A DNA stretch of 64,000 nucleotides from Sporomusa acidovorans. GTDB lineage: Bacteria; Bacillota; Negativicutes; Sporomusales; Sporomusaceae. A program made the translations under genes and the position numbers. Below, in pieces: positions 35,063-43,495 of this stretch. Within the stretch, counting starts at the first letter, position 1. The number at the start of each line of letters is the position of its first letter. The stretch spans positions 1 through 64,000 of the forward strand of contig NZ_FNAM01000007.1 of NCBI RefSeq assembly GCF_900101845.1, in the 5' to 3' direction. The notes under the pieces are model-generated. The model saw nothing but the letters and a program-made list of their open reading frames with translations. It searched no databases and was not told the DNA's origin.

Positions 35063-37795
35063 ATGCCAGAAGTTCGGCTTAAAATTAATGGAAACCCGGT
35101 TATAGCGGAATGTGCGCCTGAGACGACGCTGCTGCAGTATTTGCGAAACGTAACCTGTCTGCGGGGCGCAAAAGAAGGTTGCGGCACCGGTCACTGCGGC
35201 GCGTGCTCTGTCCTCATCAATGGTCAGGTTAGACGTGCCTGTGTTACAAAACTACAGCGGTTGGAAGGTGCGGATATTCTTACGATTGAAGGATTGTCGA
35301 CTGGTGATAAACTGCATCCGATTCAAAAAGCGTATCTGGATGTTGGCGCAATTCAGTGTGGCTATTGCACTCCGGGAATGATTCTGGCGACCAAGGCTCT
35401 GCTGGATCGAAATCCCAACCCGGAACGTGACGAAATCCTGAAGGCACTCAAGCACAACTATTGCCGCTGTACCGGTTATGTAAAAATTATTGAAGCCGTA
35501 GAGTTGGCAGCGCGATGGCTGGGCGGAGATGAAAATGCGGTCATAACCAATGCAATGGAGAAAACCACTATTGTAACAGGTACGACAGGCGCAGCAATGG
35601 AGGCACCGCAAGGCAAAGCGATGGGGATACCTGTCTGGGATATGGACGGTATTGCCAAAGCGCGCGGTACTCTGAAATATACAGATGATTATGTATTTCC
35701 GGGTATGCTGCACGGCGGCGTAGTCTGGAGCGGGGAGCCCCATGCGCGCATTATAGGTATTGACGCGGCGGAAGCTCTGGCGATGGCTGGGGTCACGGCG
35801 GTGATTACCGCCAAAGATGTTCCGGGTATCAATGGCTTTGGCTTGTTGACCCCGGATCAGCCTGTTTTTTGTGAGCAAGAGGTTAACTTTATTGCGGATG
35901 TTGTCGCGGTTGTCGTTGCCGAAGACGAATATACAGCGCGCACTGCGGCCCAAAAGGTGAAAGTGAGCTATGAGCCGCTGCCGGGTATATTTACAATGGA
36001 CCAGGCGGAAAAGCAAAATTCGATTTTCAAAGAAATCTCATATGCTGTCGGCGATGTAGACCGCGCCAAAAATGAGCCGGACTTGCTGAAATTGCAGCTG
36101 CACTTCGACATTCCCCGACAGGAGCACGCCTGCATGGAGACCGAGTCGGCCATCGGCAGCTGGAATCCCCATGGCATGACGGTGTATTGCACGACGCAGT
36201 CTCCCTATGAACTGCGGGAAATGCTGTCTGCGGTTTTAAACATGCGTGTTGATCAGATTAGAATCATTGCGCCGCCGTTGGGAGGCGGATTTGGGAAAAA
36301 GTGCGACCCCTATATGGAGGCTGCCGTGGCGGTTGCGTCTTATGCCTTGCGGCGTCCGGTTAAAATTACCCTGAACCGTGAAGAATCGCTGAATCTTAGC
36401 ACTAAACGGCACCCGTATAAAATTGATTACGAAATTGGTTTGCGCAAAGATGGCCGGATACATTTTGTTGATGCGCATTTCAAAACTGACGGTGGTGCAT
36501 ATCGAAACTTGAGTCCTGGCGTGTTGGAACAGAGTATGATTTTTTGCTGCGGTCCGTATCGAATTCCCCATGGACGCGTGCAGGGGAAGGCCTTGAAAAC
36601 CAATAATACACTTTCCGGCGCATTCCGTGGCTTTGGCATCAATCAGGCGGCGATCTCCATTGAAGTTGCTCTGGATATTGCCGCGGAAAAGCTGGGAATC
36701 ACCCCTTTTGAACTGCGCTTGCGAAATGCCGTGGATGCCGGAGATGTTACTTTTTCCGGACAGCGTGTGGAGTATAGTGTGGGAATTCGGGATACGGTTG
36801 AGTTATGCCGCGATAGAATGTACGAAGTACTGAAGGATTATGAGGAACAATATCCGCATGGCACGAAAGTTTTGGGATGGGGAATGGCCAGCGGCTATAA
36901 AAATGTTGGCGTTGGCAAAGGTGTGCCTGATGATGGCGGCGCAATTTTGACAAAAACTGCGGACGGAAAAATTGAGATGCGCGTTTCGGGGATTGATATG
37001 GGACAGGGTTTTCGTACCGCAATGCGTCAGCTTGCGGCGGAAGCTCTGGACGAGTCACTGGAAAATATTGATCTGATCAATGGTGATACCAATTTGACGC
37101 CCAAGCATGGCCAGGCAGTCAGTGAACGTCAAACGCTCAATAGTGGGAATGCTGTTGTGCGGGCGGCACGGCTGCTGCGGGAAAAATTAGCGAAGGATCC
37201 TTGGCGACCGGGGGAACCCAGATCTGCGCGCTATGATTATGTTGCCCCGAAAACCTATGCGCTGCACGATCAGGCGGGCCGAATAGCAGCAGGAATTCAT
37301 TATCGCAATTATCCTGCCTATGCTTATACAACACAGGGCGTGATTCTGGAGGTCGATACGGCAACCGGTAAAATAAAGGTATTAAAGGTTGTGGCCGTGC
37401 ACGACGTTGGTCGTGCCATCAATCCCCATATCATCGAAGGCCAGATAGAAGGAAGCTGTTCGATGGGAATCGGCTACGCGTTAACAGAACATTTTAATGT
37501 TGTAGAAGGCAGGCCCACGGAAAAATACTATGGGAAATTGGGGATGCCGACAATTGACGAAACCCCTGAATACGAATTGATACTTGTGGAAGACCCTGAA
37601 CCGGAAGGTCCTTTCGGCGCTAAAGGAATTTCAGAAGTAGCAACCGTACCGATGACGCCCGCCGTAATGAATGCGGTATATCATGCAACCGGTCTACGAT
37701 TTTTCACGTTGCCGATCACGCCGGCAGCCGTTTTGGATGGCCTGCGTAGACGGAAAGGTTCTGGTGCAAAAACCGACGGAAGTGGCACTAATTGA
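35063..37795 (+). CDS. Molybdenum hydroxylase, fused [2Fe-2S] and molybdopterin subunits (aldehyde oxidoreductase/xanthine dehydrogenase family)
   Basis: The 910-residue protein joins two parts. Residues 1-160 hold both iron-sulfur clusters: a plant-type one (Cys40, 45, 48 and 60) and a second one (Cys99, 102, 134 and 136, in CGYCTPGM and YCRCTGY). Residues about 195-900 form the molybdopterin part with GGGFGKK, the AFRGFGINQA pocket and the catalytic glutamate in GAKGISE (about 858). There is no FAD domain, so electrons must go to a ferredoxin or flavodoxin. Length and layout match Desulfovibrio Mop (about 907 residues). It hydroxylates an aldehyde or an N-heterocycle; the permease and hydrolase before it favour the latter. 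Confidence 0.9.
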   Translation: MPEVRLKINGNPVIAECAPETTLLQYLRNVTCLRGAKEGCGTGHCGACSVLINGQVRRACVTKLQRLEGADILTIEGLSTGDKLHPIQKAYLDVGAIQCGYCTPGMILATKALLDRNPNPERDEILKALKHNYCRCTGYVKIIEAVELAARWLGGDENAVITNAMEKTTIVTGTTGAAMEAPQGKAMGIPVWDMDGIAKARGTLKYTDDYVFPGMLHGGVVWSGEPHARIIGIDAAEALAMAGVTAVITAKDVPGINGFGLLTPDQPVFCEQEVNFIADVVAVVVAEDEYTARTAAQKVKVSYEPLPGIFTMDQAEKQNSIFKEISYAVGDVDRAKNEPDLLKLQLHFDIPRQEHACMETESAIGSWNPHGMTVYCTTQSPYELREMLSAVLNMRVDQIRIIAPPLGGGFGKKCDPYMEAAVAVASYALRRPVKITLNREESLNLSTKRHPYKIDYEIGLRKDGRIHFVDAHFKTDGGAYRNLSPGVLEQSMIFCCGPYRIPHGRVQGKALKTNNTLSGAFRGFGINQAAISIEVALDIAAEKLGITPFELRLRNAVDAGDVTFSGQRVEYSVGIRDTVELCRDRMYEVLKDYEEQYPHGTKVLGWGMASGYKNVGVGKGVPDDGGAILTKTADGKIEMRVSGIDMGQGFRTAMRQLAAEALDESLENIDLINGDTNLTPKHGQAVSERQTLNSGNAVVRAARLLREKLAKDPWRPGEPRSARYDYVAPKTYALHDQAGRIAAGIHYRNYPAYAYTTQGVILEVDTATGKIKVLKVVAVHDVGRAINPHIIEGQIEGSCSMGIGYALTEHFNVVEGRPTEKYYGKLGMPTIDETPEYELILVEDPEPEGPFGAKGISEVATVPMTPAVMNAVYHATGLRFFTLPITPAAVLDGLRRRKGSGAKTDGSGTN

Positions 37796-37860
37796 ATTGA
37801 TATACGGGAACGTTGGAGTTTGCTATAATTGCGCGTTTATTATGACAGGGTGTATTTGCA

Positions 37861-37910
37861 AAACCTCTGCTGACCGGCTTATATGAAAGCCGGTTATCAG
37901 AGGTTTATTC
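37861..37910 (+). terminator. Intrinsic terminator after the molybdenum hydroxylase
   Basis: AACCTCTG...ACCGGCTT pairs with AAGCCGGT...CAGAGGTT, followed by TATTC. The hairpin (37861-37904) is closely related in sequence to that at 46268-46310. Confidence 0.7.
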
Positions 37911-38268
37911 ATTGTGCAGATAATGAAAGAGCAACGAAGTTCGCAGCAATATTTTGCGGCTGTAAACAGCAAAACTTGAGGATTTATTGTATATTTTAGC
38001 ACAGGCCGGCTTGGTGAACACATGCAGGATTGAAATACTATTACGCTGCTGAAATAGTTTTTGCCTTATGCCTCAGATTCCAGGAAAATAGGCAAGAAAA
38101 ACACTATCCTCAGTAAATAATTACTTCAATAGTTTTCAATAATGAAAAAATTAAGATTTACAATAAAATTCAAATAATAGGGCGTAAAGAAAAATAGAAA
38201 CAATGTAAACGCGCTGGCGTAAGGGATTATCAGGCTTTGATGGCAATGGTTTTAGCAAAAAAATTCTT

Positions 38269-38284
38269 AGGCATGATTATTGCA
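38269..38284 (+). promoter_or_regulatory. Sigma-54 (-24/-12) promoter upstream of mttB
   Basis: AGGCATG-ATTA-TTGCA keeps the GG and GC pairs 12 bp apart. It lies 52 bp before the mttB start. The remaining 37911-38268 spacer is AT-rich and shows no gene; activator sites may lie there. Confidence 0.65.
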
Positions 38285-38336
38285 AATATAAAAAAGCAAG
38301 TCGGTAAAACGACAAAAATGCTAGGAGGGTTTTAAA

Positions 38337-39785
38337 ATGAAAGGAAAACTCAATGCAAAAATCCTATCACCTGATGAAATTGTGGTCATGAAGGAAAAAC
38401 TGGAGACGCTTTTATCAGCCAAAGGCGTAAAACTTGATCATCCCAAAGCTATGGAAATGTTAGAGGCTGCCGGCGCACAAGTTGACAGTGCCGCCGGTAC
38501 GGTAAAGTTTCCGAAACCGGTAATCGACAAAGCCCTGAAAAGCATACCGGAAAAATTTACGCTGGCCGCTCCTGATCCTCAATATGATTTAGTTTTTCCT
38601 CATCCGCAAGGCAGCTTTTATACCCGGACCTGCACAGGGGGGATGAACTATCTAAACGAAAATGCGGAGTACCACAATATTACCATTGAGGAAGTAGCGG
38701 CATGGACCAAACTTATTAATTCCTTAGATAATATCGACTTTTGCGCATTGCCGTCCACGTCCGGGAAATCAGTTCCCGGCGAAGCGATTGACATTCATAC
38801 ATTACGAACTATGCTTGAGCACAGTAAGAAGCATATCTGGGTGCAGCCTTATGAGGCGGAGAATGTAAAATATCTGATTGAACTGGCTGCTGCCCGCGCG
38901 GGCGGCAAAGAACAATTAAAGAAACGGCCGATTATCAGCTTCATTACTTGCTCGGTTCCTCCTTTACAATTTAAATATATGGATATGGAGGCTCTGTACC
39001 AATGCTGCCTGAACGGAGTGCCGATTCAACCCTGTTCCTTACCGGCAGCCGGGGCCAATGCGCCTGTTACCCCGCAAGGCATAGCCCTGTTGGCCTCTAC
39101 CGAAGTTATGGCGCAAATTATTATGGCTGAGCTGTTGGCTCCCGGTTTACCGGTTATTGCCACACCGTTGTTATTTGCTATGGATATGTTGACAACCTAT
39201 ACCCTGCAATCGCCCATTGAGACAACTATGGGCAGAATGGCCGCCATGCAGTTATTTGAAGAAGGCTATAACATTCGGGCGCATAGCTATGGCACCGGCA
39301 CAGACAGCTTCCTGATTGACGGTCAGTCTATGGTCGAAAGAACATCGCTGACGCATATGCTGGCGTTGTCCGGCGCATCTGTACTGGGCGGGGCCGGACA
39401 ACTGGAGGTAGCGAAGACCATCAGTCCTCTCCAGCTTATTATTGACGACGATATTTTTAGCATGACCAAAAAACTGTTAGGCGGTTTAGCGGTTAATGAC
39501 GATATGCTGGCCTGGAACGAAATTATGGGCTTAAGCGGCAATGAATCTTTTGTCGACATGGACCATACCTTTGAACATTTCCGGGATTCTTTGCGGCTGC
39601 CGACCTTTAACCGCGACTCCAGGCCGAATTGGCTAAAGGCAGGCAAAAAAGACATGCTTGACCGGGCTAAAGATGTTTACCGGCATATTAAGGATAATTA
39701 TCAGCCGATCACGGTGGCAGGCGATGTTCTCAGCAATCTGGACCAAATCACCAAACAAGCCGATGCCAAGCTTGTGGGCAAATAA
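38337..39785 (+). CDS. MttB-family (non-pyrrolysine) methylamine:corrinoid methyltransferase
   Basis: The 482-residue protein belongs to the trimethylamine methyltransferase superfamily (LETLLSAKGVKLDHPKAMEML, RTCTGGMNYLNE, ITCSVPPLQFKYMDMEAL, GASVLGGAGQLEVAKTISP). No in-frame amber codon is present, so it is not a pyrrolysine TMA enzyme. It is of the MtgB type, which demethylates quaternary amines such as glycine betaine, proline betaine or carnitine. A corrinoid protein, a methyltetrahydrofolate methyltransferase and a symporter follow. A sigma-54 promoter precedes it. RBS is AGGAGG. The substrate is not determined. Confidence 0.9.
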   Translation: MKGKLNAKILSPDEIVVMKEKLETLLSAKGVKLDHPKAMEMLEAAGAQVDSAAGTVKFPKPVIDKALKSIPEKFTLAAPDPQYDLVFPHPQGSFYTRTCTGGMNYLNENAEYHNITIEEVAAWTKLINSLDNIDFCALPSTSGKSVPGEAIDIHTLRTMLEHSKKHIWVQPYEAENVKYLIELAAARAGGKEQLKKRPIISFITCSVPPLQFKYMDMEALYQCCLNGVPIQPCSLPAAGANAPVTPQGIALLASTEVMAQIIMAELLAPGLPVIATPLLFAMDMLTTYTLQSPIETTMGRMAAMQLFEEGYNIRAHSYGTGTDSFLIDGQSMVERTSLTHMLALSGASVLGGAGQLEVAKTISPLQLIIDDDIFSMTKKLLGGLAVNDDMLAWNEIMGLSGNESFVDMDHTFEHFRDSLRLPTFNRDSRPNWLKAGKKDMLDRAKDVYRHIKDNYQPITVAGDVLSNLDQITKQADAKLVGK

Positions 39786-39856
39786 GGCGAATGGCTGATA
39801 GGCCAATATTTTGTGCGATGTCTGCTATATATTCTGCATTAAAGAATTAGCAATCG

Positions 39857-39930
39857 CAGGCGAGTGGTGTATTGACAACGCTCCACTACTGGCGTTTGAC
39901 TTACGCTTTTGCCAACACACCACTCGCCTG
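39857..39930. repeat. Hairpin element with 14-bp perfect arms
   Basis: CAGGCGAGTGGTGT (39857-39870) and ACACCACTCGCCTG (39917-39930) enclose 46 nt. The right flank (TAAAAACTTTAGTG) also matches the half copies near 20614-20655 and 3885-3923. It sits between mttB and the small membrane gene and may act as a processing or termination site inside the operon. Confidence 0.65.
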
Positions 39931-39991
39931 TAAAAACTTTAGTGCATTATATATATTCACAGGGCGCTAGGAGAAAAAGGGGGGGAGAATT

Positions 39992-40261
39992 GTGCAAAAG
40001 TCTTATAAAACAACAGAAAAGTGGTGGTTGGGTCTAACGATACTGTTTTATGTTTTGTATAACCTGCCAGGGGTCCCGGTGTATGGAGATGCAAACGCCG
40101 CTTTATGGCATGGGGCGTTGACTGTTTTGCCATTGTGGGTGGTTGTGTATGGCGGGCTGTTCATACTGAATAAACAAAGAAGACTGAAAAAGAAACCGGA
40201 CCTATCGCCGCAGGCAATAAATCGCATACCCCGTGAGCCTGTTTCCAAGGGAGGGATATAA
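39992..40261 (+). CDS. Small two-helix membrane protein paired with symporter
   Basis: The 89-residue protein starts at GTG behind GGGGGGAG. It has two transmembrane helices, at about 12-28 (WLGLTILFYVLYNLPG) and 42-62 (ALTVLPLWVVVYGGLFIL), and a basic cytoplasmic tail (KQRRLKKKPDLS). Its stop codon directly touches the start of the sodium:solute symporter gene. Small subunits of this build (DUF3311 or DUF485 type) are often encoded with such symporters, so an accessory role in transport is likely. The precise family is not certain. Confidence 0.75.
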   Translation: MQKSYKTTEKWWLGLTILFYVLYNLPGVPVYGDANAALWHGALTVLPLWVVVYGGLFILNKQRRLKKKPDLSPQAINRIPREPVSKGGI

Positions 40262-41785
40262 ATGTTGTCCGCTTTTACTACTTGGGCGTTATACGTCATT
40301 TATATGGGGGCGTTGATTCTTTTTGGCATTTTCGTATGGTGGAAAGAAAAGAATAACACGACGCGGCATTTTTATACCGCCGGCAACACGATTAACTGGT
40401 TTGTGCTCTGTATGACCTATATCGCCGCACTCATGAGCACCTGGGTATTTTTTGCCGGACCGGGTGGCTATTATCGCGGCGGTTTTGGGTACTATATGTC
40501 CGAACTCAGCTATATCCCGTTATTCCCGGTGCTTACTTATTTTGTGATGAATAAAGTCTGGTTGTTAAATACCCAACGGCATTACACCACGCAGGCCGAT
40601 ATATTCGTGGACCGGTTTCGCAGTCCAACCCTGCGCCTGATTTTGGCCATCGTGTTTTTCTGTGTTTCCATGCCTTATGCCGCTGCTATTTACATTGCCT
40701 GCGGCAAAGCGGCAACGGTTGCCACCAATGGCGCTATTACCCAAAGCAGCGCAGTGATATTCGTTGGGTTGACAGCCTTGCTCTTCATTCCGTTTGGCGG
40801 CGTAAAATCGGTGGCCTGGGCGGCGACAGTCCAGGCCTGGATATTCATGGTTGCCTTGTGGAGCATAGGGATTTGCGCCATTGCTTACGGCTTTGGCGGT
40901 GATGTTTTTGGGGCGGCAGCCAGTGTCTGGGAAAACACCAACTCCTGGTTTTCTTATCCCGGACCGGAAAAGTGGGTACCCTATTCTGCCAGATTCGGCT
41001 ATCCAATCGCCTGTGCTATTGGCTGGACGATTATGCTGCCGGACGTATTTATCAGGGCCGGGTATTTCGGCAAAGACATGCAAACCCAGCGCAGCCTGAT
41101 GTTTTTACAACCGGTTTTGCAGACTATCGTTTGGACCGGTACGATGTTTATTGGCTTCGCCGCTATTGCTATGCTGCCGGGGCTAAAGGGCGGCGATACC
41201 GAACTGGTTATTCCGTTGCTGCTTACCAAAATTATTTCACCGGAATCGCTAACTGTTGCTATGGTACTCATGGCAGTATTCGTCTGGGGTACGTTGGCTA
41301 AAGGGCTGTCTGCCGCCACCTCGCACCTGTTGGTGGCCGGCTCGATCGTTTCGGAGGATATTCTTACCAGATTGCTCAACCTTAAGGTTAGCCCTAATGT
41401 GCATATTACAATTGCCCGCTTGGCCGTTGTCGGCTTAGGTATTGCGGCATTATGGCTGGCTCTCAATCCGCCGGATTTAATGTGGACATTAATCATGTTT
41501 GCCATTGCCCTGGTTATGCCGATTTTTCCTGTGCTGGTAGCCGCTCTTTATTGGCGAAGAGCCACCGCGCCGGCGGCGATCGTTGCTTCTGTTACAGGTG
41601 TTATCGGGGTATTGTTGACTTACTACTATGGGCTGGGCGACAGCTGGTACGGCGTCTTCGGCATGCTGGCCTCGGCCGTACTTATGGTCGTGGTCAGCTA
41701 TCTGACCGAAGAAACCAGCCAAGAAGTACTGGATGACTTTTACGGAGCTTTGGCGAAAGCGGAAGCGGAATATTATGAGAACTAG
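40262..41785 (+). CDS. Sodium:solute symporter family transporter
   Basis: The 507-residue protein has about 13 transmembrane helices and SSS hallmarks in helix 1-2 (YMGALILFGIFVWWKEK, FYTAGNTINWFVLCMTYIAA) and a GGVKSVAWAATVQAWI region. SSS carriers import amino acids, betaines, carboxylates or sugars with Na+. Lying between mttB and its corrinoid protein gene, it probably imports the methylated amine. The ATG follows the previous stop codon with no gap (TAAATG), so it is translationally coupled to the small membrane protein. Confidence 0.88.
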   Translation: MLSAFTTWALYVIYMGALILFGIFVWWKEKNNTTRHFYTAGNTINWFVLCMTYIAALMSTWVFFAGPGGYYRGGFGYYMSELSYIPLFPVLTYFVMNKVWLLNTQRHYTTQADIFVDRFRSPTLRLILAIVFFCVSMPYAAAIYIACGKAATVATNGAITQSSAVIFVGLTALLFIPFGGVKSVAWAATVQAWIFMVALWSIGICAIAYGFGGDVFGAAASVWENTNSWFSYPGPEKWVPYSARFGYPIACAIGWTIMLPDVFIRAGYFGKDMQTQRSLMFLQPVLQTIVWTGTMFIGFAAIAMLPGLKGGDTELVIPLLLTKIISPESLTVAMVLMAVFVWGTLAKGLSAATSHLLVAGSIVSEDILTRLLNLKVSPNVHITIARLAVVGLGIAALWLALNPPDLMWTLIMFAIALVMPIFPVLVAALYWRRATAPAAIVASVTGVIGVLLTYYYGLGDSWYGVFGMLASAVLMVVVSYLTEETSQEVLDDFYGALAKAEAEYYEN

Positions 41786-41830
41786 CAGGCGGGACAACAA
41801 GAGAAACATAAAAATTAGAGGAGGATTATC

Positions 41831-42472
41831 ATGAGTGATTTTAACAAGTTGGCACAGGCGGTTTTTCAGGGGGATTTAAAGGGCGTCAAGGCGCTCACGC
41901 AAGAATTACTTGATGGCGGCGCAAAGGCGGATGATATCATTAACCAGGGCTTGATTGGCGGGATGGATATCGTGGCCCCCAAGTTTAAGGCCGGGGAAAT
42001 GTTTGTGCCGGAAGTTTTGCGGGCGGCAAAAGCTTTGGGGTGCGGGATGGAATTGCTGAAGCCGATGTTAGGAGCGGGTGAAGGGAGCGGTTTGAAGAAG
42101 CTGGCAACCGTTGTCATCGGCACGGTTGCCGGGGACTTGCATGACATAGGAAAAAACCTGGTAATCCTTATTTTAGAGAGTGCCTCGTTTCATGTAATCG
42201 ACCTTGGGGTTGATGTTTCGCCCCAGAAATTTGTTGAGGCTATTAAGGAGCATAAACCGCAATTTGTCGGTTTGGCCGCATTGCTAACCACGACCATGAT
42301 GGCCATGAAGGAGACTGTTGACGCGATACAGGCTGCCGGTCTTAGAGACCAAGTTAAAATTTTAATCGGCGGTGCTCCCATTTCCCAGGAATTTGCTGAT
42401 GAAATCCGTGCGGATGCATACTGTGCGGATGCCATTGTCACGAAGGAAATTGCCACCCAAATGAGTGCCTGA
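41831..42472 (+). CDS. Corrinoid (B12-binding) methyltransferase protein
   Basis: The 213-residue protein has a helical cap (about 1-88, GLIGGMDIVAPKFKAGEMFVPEV in outline) and a Rossmann-type cobalamin domain with the base-off motif DLHDIG (Asp102, His104, Gly107), the lower-ligand histidine of cobalt. The later SLL-type and GG motifs appear as GLAALLTTT and LIGGAPIS. It carries the methyl group from MttB (38337) to the tetrahydrofolate methyltransferase directly downstream. RBS is GAGGAGG. Confidence 0.94.
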   Translation: MSDFNKLAQAVFQGDLKGVKALTQELLDGGAKADDIINQGLIGGMDIVAPKFKAGEMFVPEVLRAAKALGCGMELLKPMLGAGEGSGLKKLATVVIGTVAGDLHDIGKNLVILILESASFHVIDLGVDVSPQKFVEAIKEHKPQFVGLAALLTTTMMAMKETVDAIQAAGLRDQVKILIGGAPISQEFADEIRADAYCADAIVTKEIATQMSA

Positions 42473-42523
42473 TCCAGCATTTCCGGCTGCTAGGGTTATT
42501 ACAAGACAAAGGAGAAATTAGCA

Positions 42524-43321
42524 GTGGTTATTATCGGTGAGCTTATTAATACAAGCCGTAAATCCATCAGTGAAGCGGTGGATAAGCGGGATGCCGCCTA
42601 TATAAAAAAAGTCGCCATTGAGCAAATGCAAGCGGGAGCCACATACATTGATGTGAACTGCGGCAACAAGGTGCATAACGAAGTAGAAATCATGGAATGG
42701 CTGGTAAAAAATATTCAGGCGGCCGTTGACATCCCGTTATGTATTGACAGTCCCAATCCCCAAGCCTTAGAGGCCGGACTGTCTCTGGCCCGCACTGGAC
42801 AACCCTTGATTAATTCCATTACTGACGAGAAGGTGCGGTATGAGGCAGTTTTACCTTTGGTACTTAAGTACAAGGCCAAGGTGATTGCCTTATGCATGGA
42901 CGATACGGGAATGCCGAATACGGCAGGAGATCGCATGCGGGTGGTTAGCAGCCTGTACAAAAAGCTGACATCGGCAGGCGTTGCGGAGGAAAATATTCAT
43001 TTTGACCCGCTCGTGAAGCCGATCAGTGTTGTTAGTCAAGCCGGGGTAGAAGTTTTGGAGACCATCAAATGGATAAAGCAGGATTATCCGAACGTCCACT
43101 TTGCCTGCGGCTTGAGCAATGTATCTTTTGGACTGCCGGGCCGGAAAGTGCTGAACCGATTATTTGTAGTGCAAACTATGGCCCTAGGCATGGATGGTTA
43201 TATTCTAAATCCTACAGATAAGGGAATGATGGGATTCATTCAGGCCGGCAGGACTTTATTAGGCCAGGATGAATATTGCGGAGATTACTTAACGGCTTAT
43301 AGAAACGGTTATTACGATTAA
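42524..43321 (+). CDS. Methyltetrahydrofolate:corrinoid methyltransferase (AcsE/MtgA type)
   Basis: The 265-residue TIM barrel starts at GTG behind AAGGAG. It shows the pterin-binding family pattern: VIIGELINTSRKSI, YIDVNCGN, PLCIDSPNP (asparagine/aspartate pair for the pterin), PLINSITDE and CGLSNVSFGLPGR. The enzyme moves the methyl group between corrinoid protein and tetrahydrofolate. In this operon it would yield methyl-THF for the Wood-Ljungdahl pathway or its oxidation branch. A terminator follows the gene. Confidence 0.93.
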   Translation: MVIIGELINTSRKSISEAVDKRDAAYIKKVAIEQMQAGATYIDVNCGNKVHNEVEIMEWLVKNIQAAVDIPLCIDSPNPQALEAGLSLARTGQPLINSITDEKVRYEAVLPLVLKYKAKVIALCMDDTGMPNTAGDRMRVVSSLYKKLTSAGVAEENIHFDPLVKPISVVSQAGVEVLETIKWIKQDYPNVHFACGLSNVSFGLPGRKVLNRLFVVQTMALGMDGYILNPTDKGMMGFIQAGRTLLGQDEYCGDYLTAYRNGYYD

Positions 43322-43347
43322 AGTGACGGTTTACACCCTGACGCTTG

Positions 43348-43385
43348 ACGCTAAGTTCCGGTTTCTTTTGGAACTTAGCGTTACG
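43348..43385 (+). terminator. Intrinsic terminator of the mttB operon
   Basis: ACGCTAAGTTCC (43348-43359) pairs perfectly with GGAACTTAGCGT (about 43370-43381); a weak T-rich tail (TACGTCTTTATT) follows. Confidence 0.7.
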
Positions 43386-43449
43386 TCTTTATTCTAATAT
43401 AAGATAATGAAATGGAAATACCGGCATGTAGGCCCGGCAGACAATAGAG

Positions 43450-43483
43450 AAAGGCCATCCTTGCAGGAGTAAGGATGGCCTTT
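43450..43483. terminator. Bidirectional terminator at the end of the LysR gene
   Basis: AAAGGCCATCCTT (43450-43462) pairs with AAGGATGGCCTTT (43471-43483). It lies 12 bp after the LysR stop on the minus strand. Confidence 0.75.
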
Positions 43484-43495
43484 AAGTTCATGATA

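Noticed and set aside
35252..36016. 254-codon minus-strand frame opposite the molybdenum hydroxylase
   Set aside because: It lies within a gene with intact iron-sulfur and molybdopterin motifs and has Arg/His-rich shadow composition.
38337..39785. Pyrrolysine-containing trimethylamine methyltransferase
   Set aside because: The frame contains no internal amber codon and ends at a normal length, so it is a non-pyrrolysine MttB homologue.
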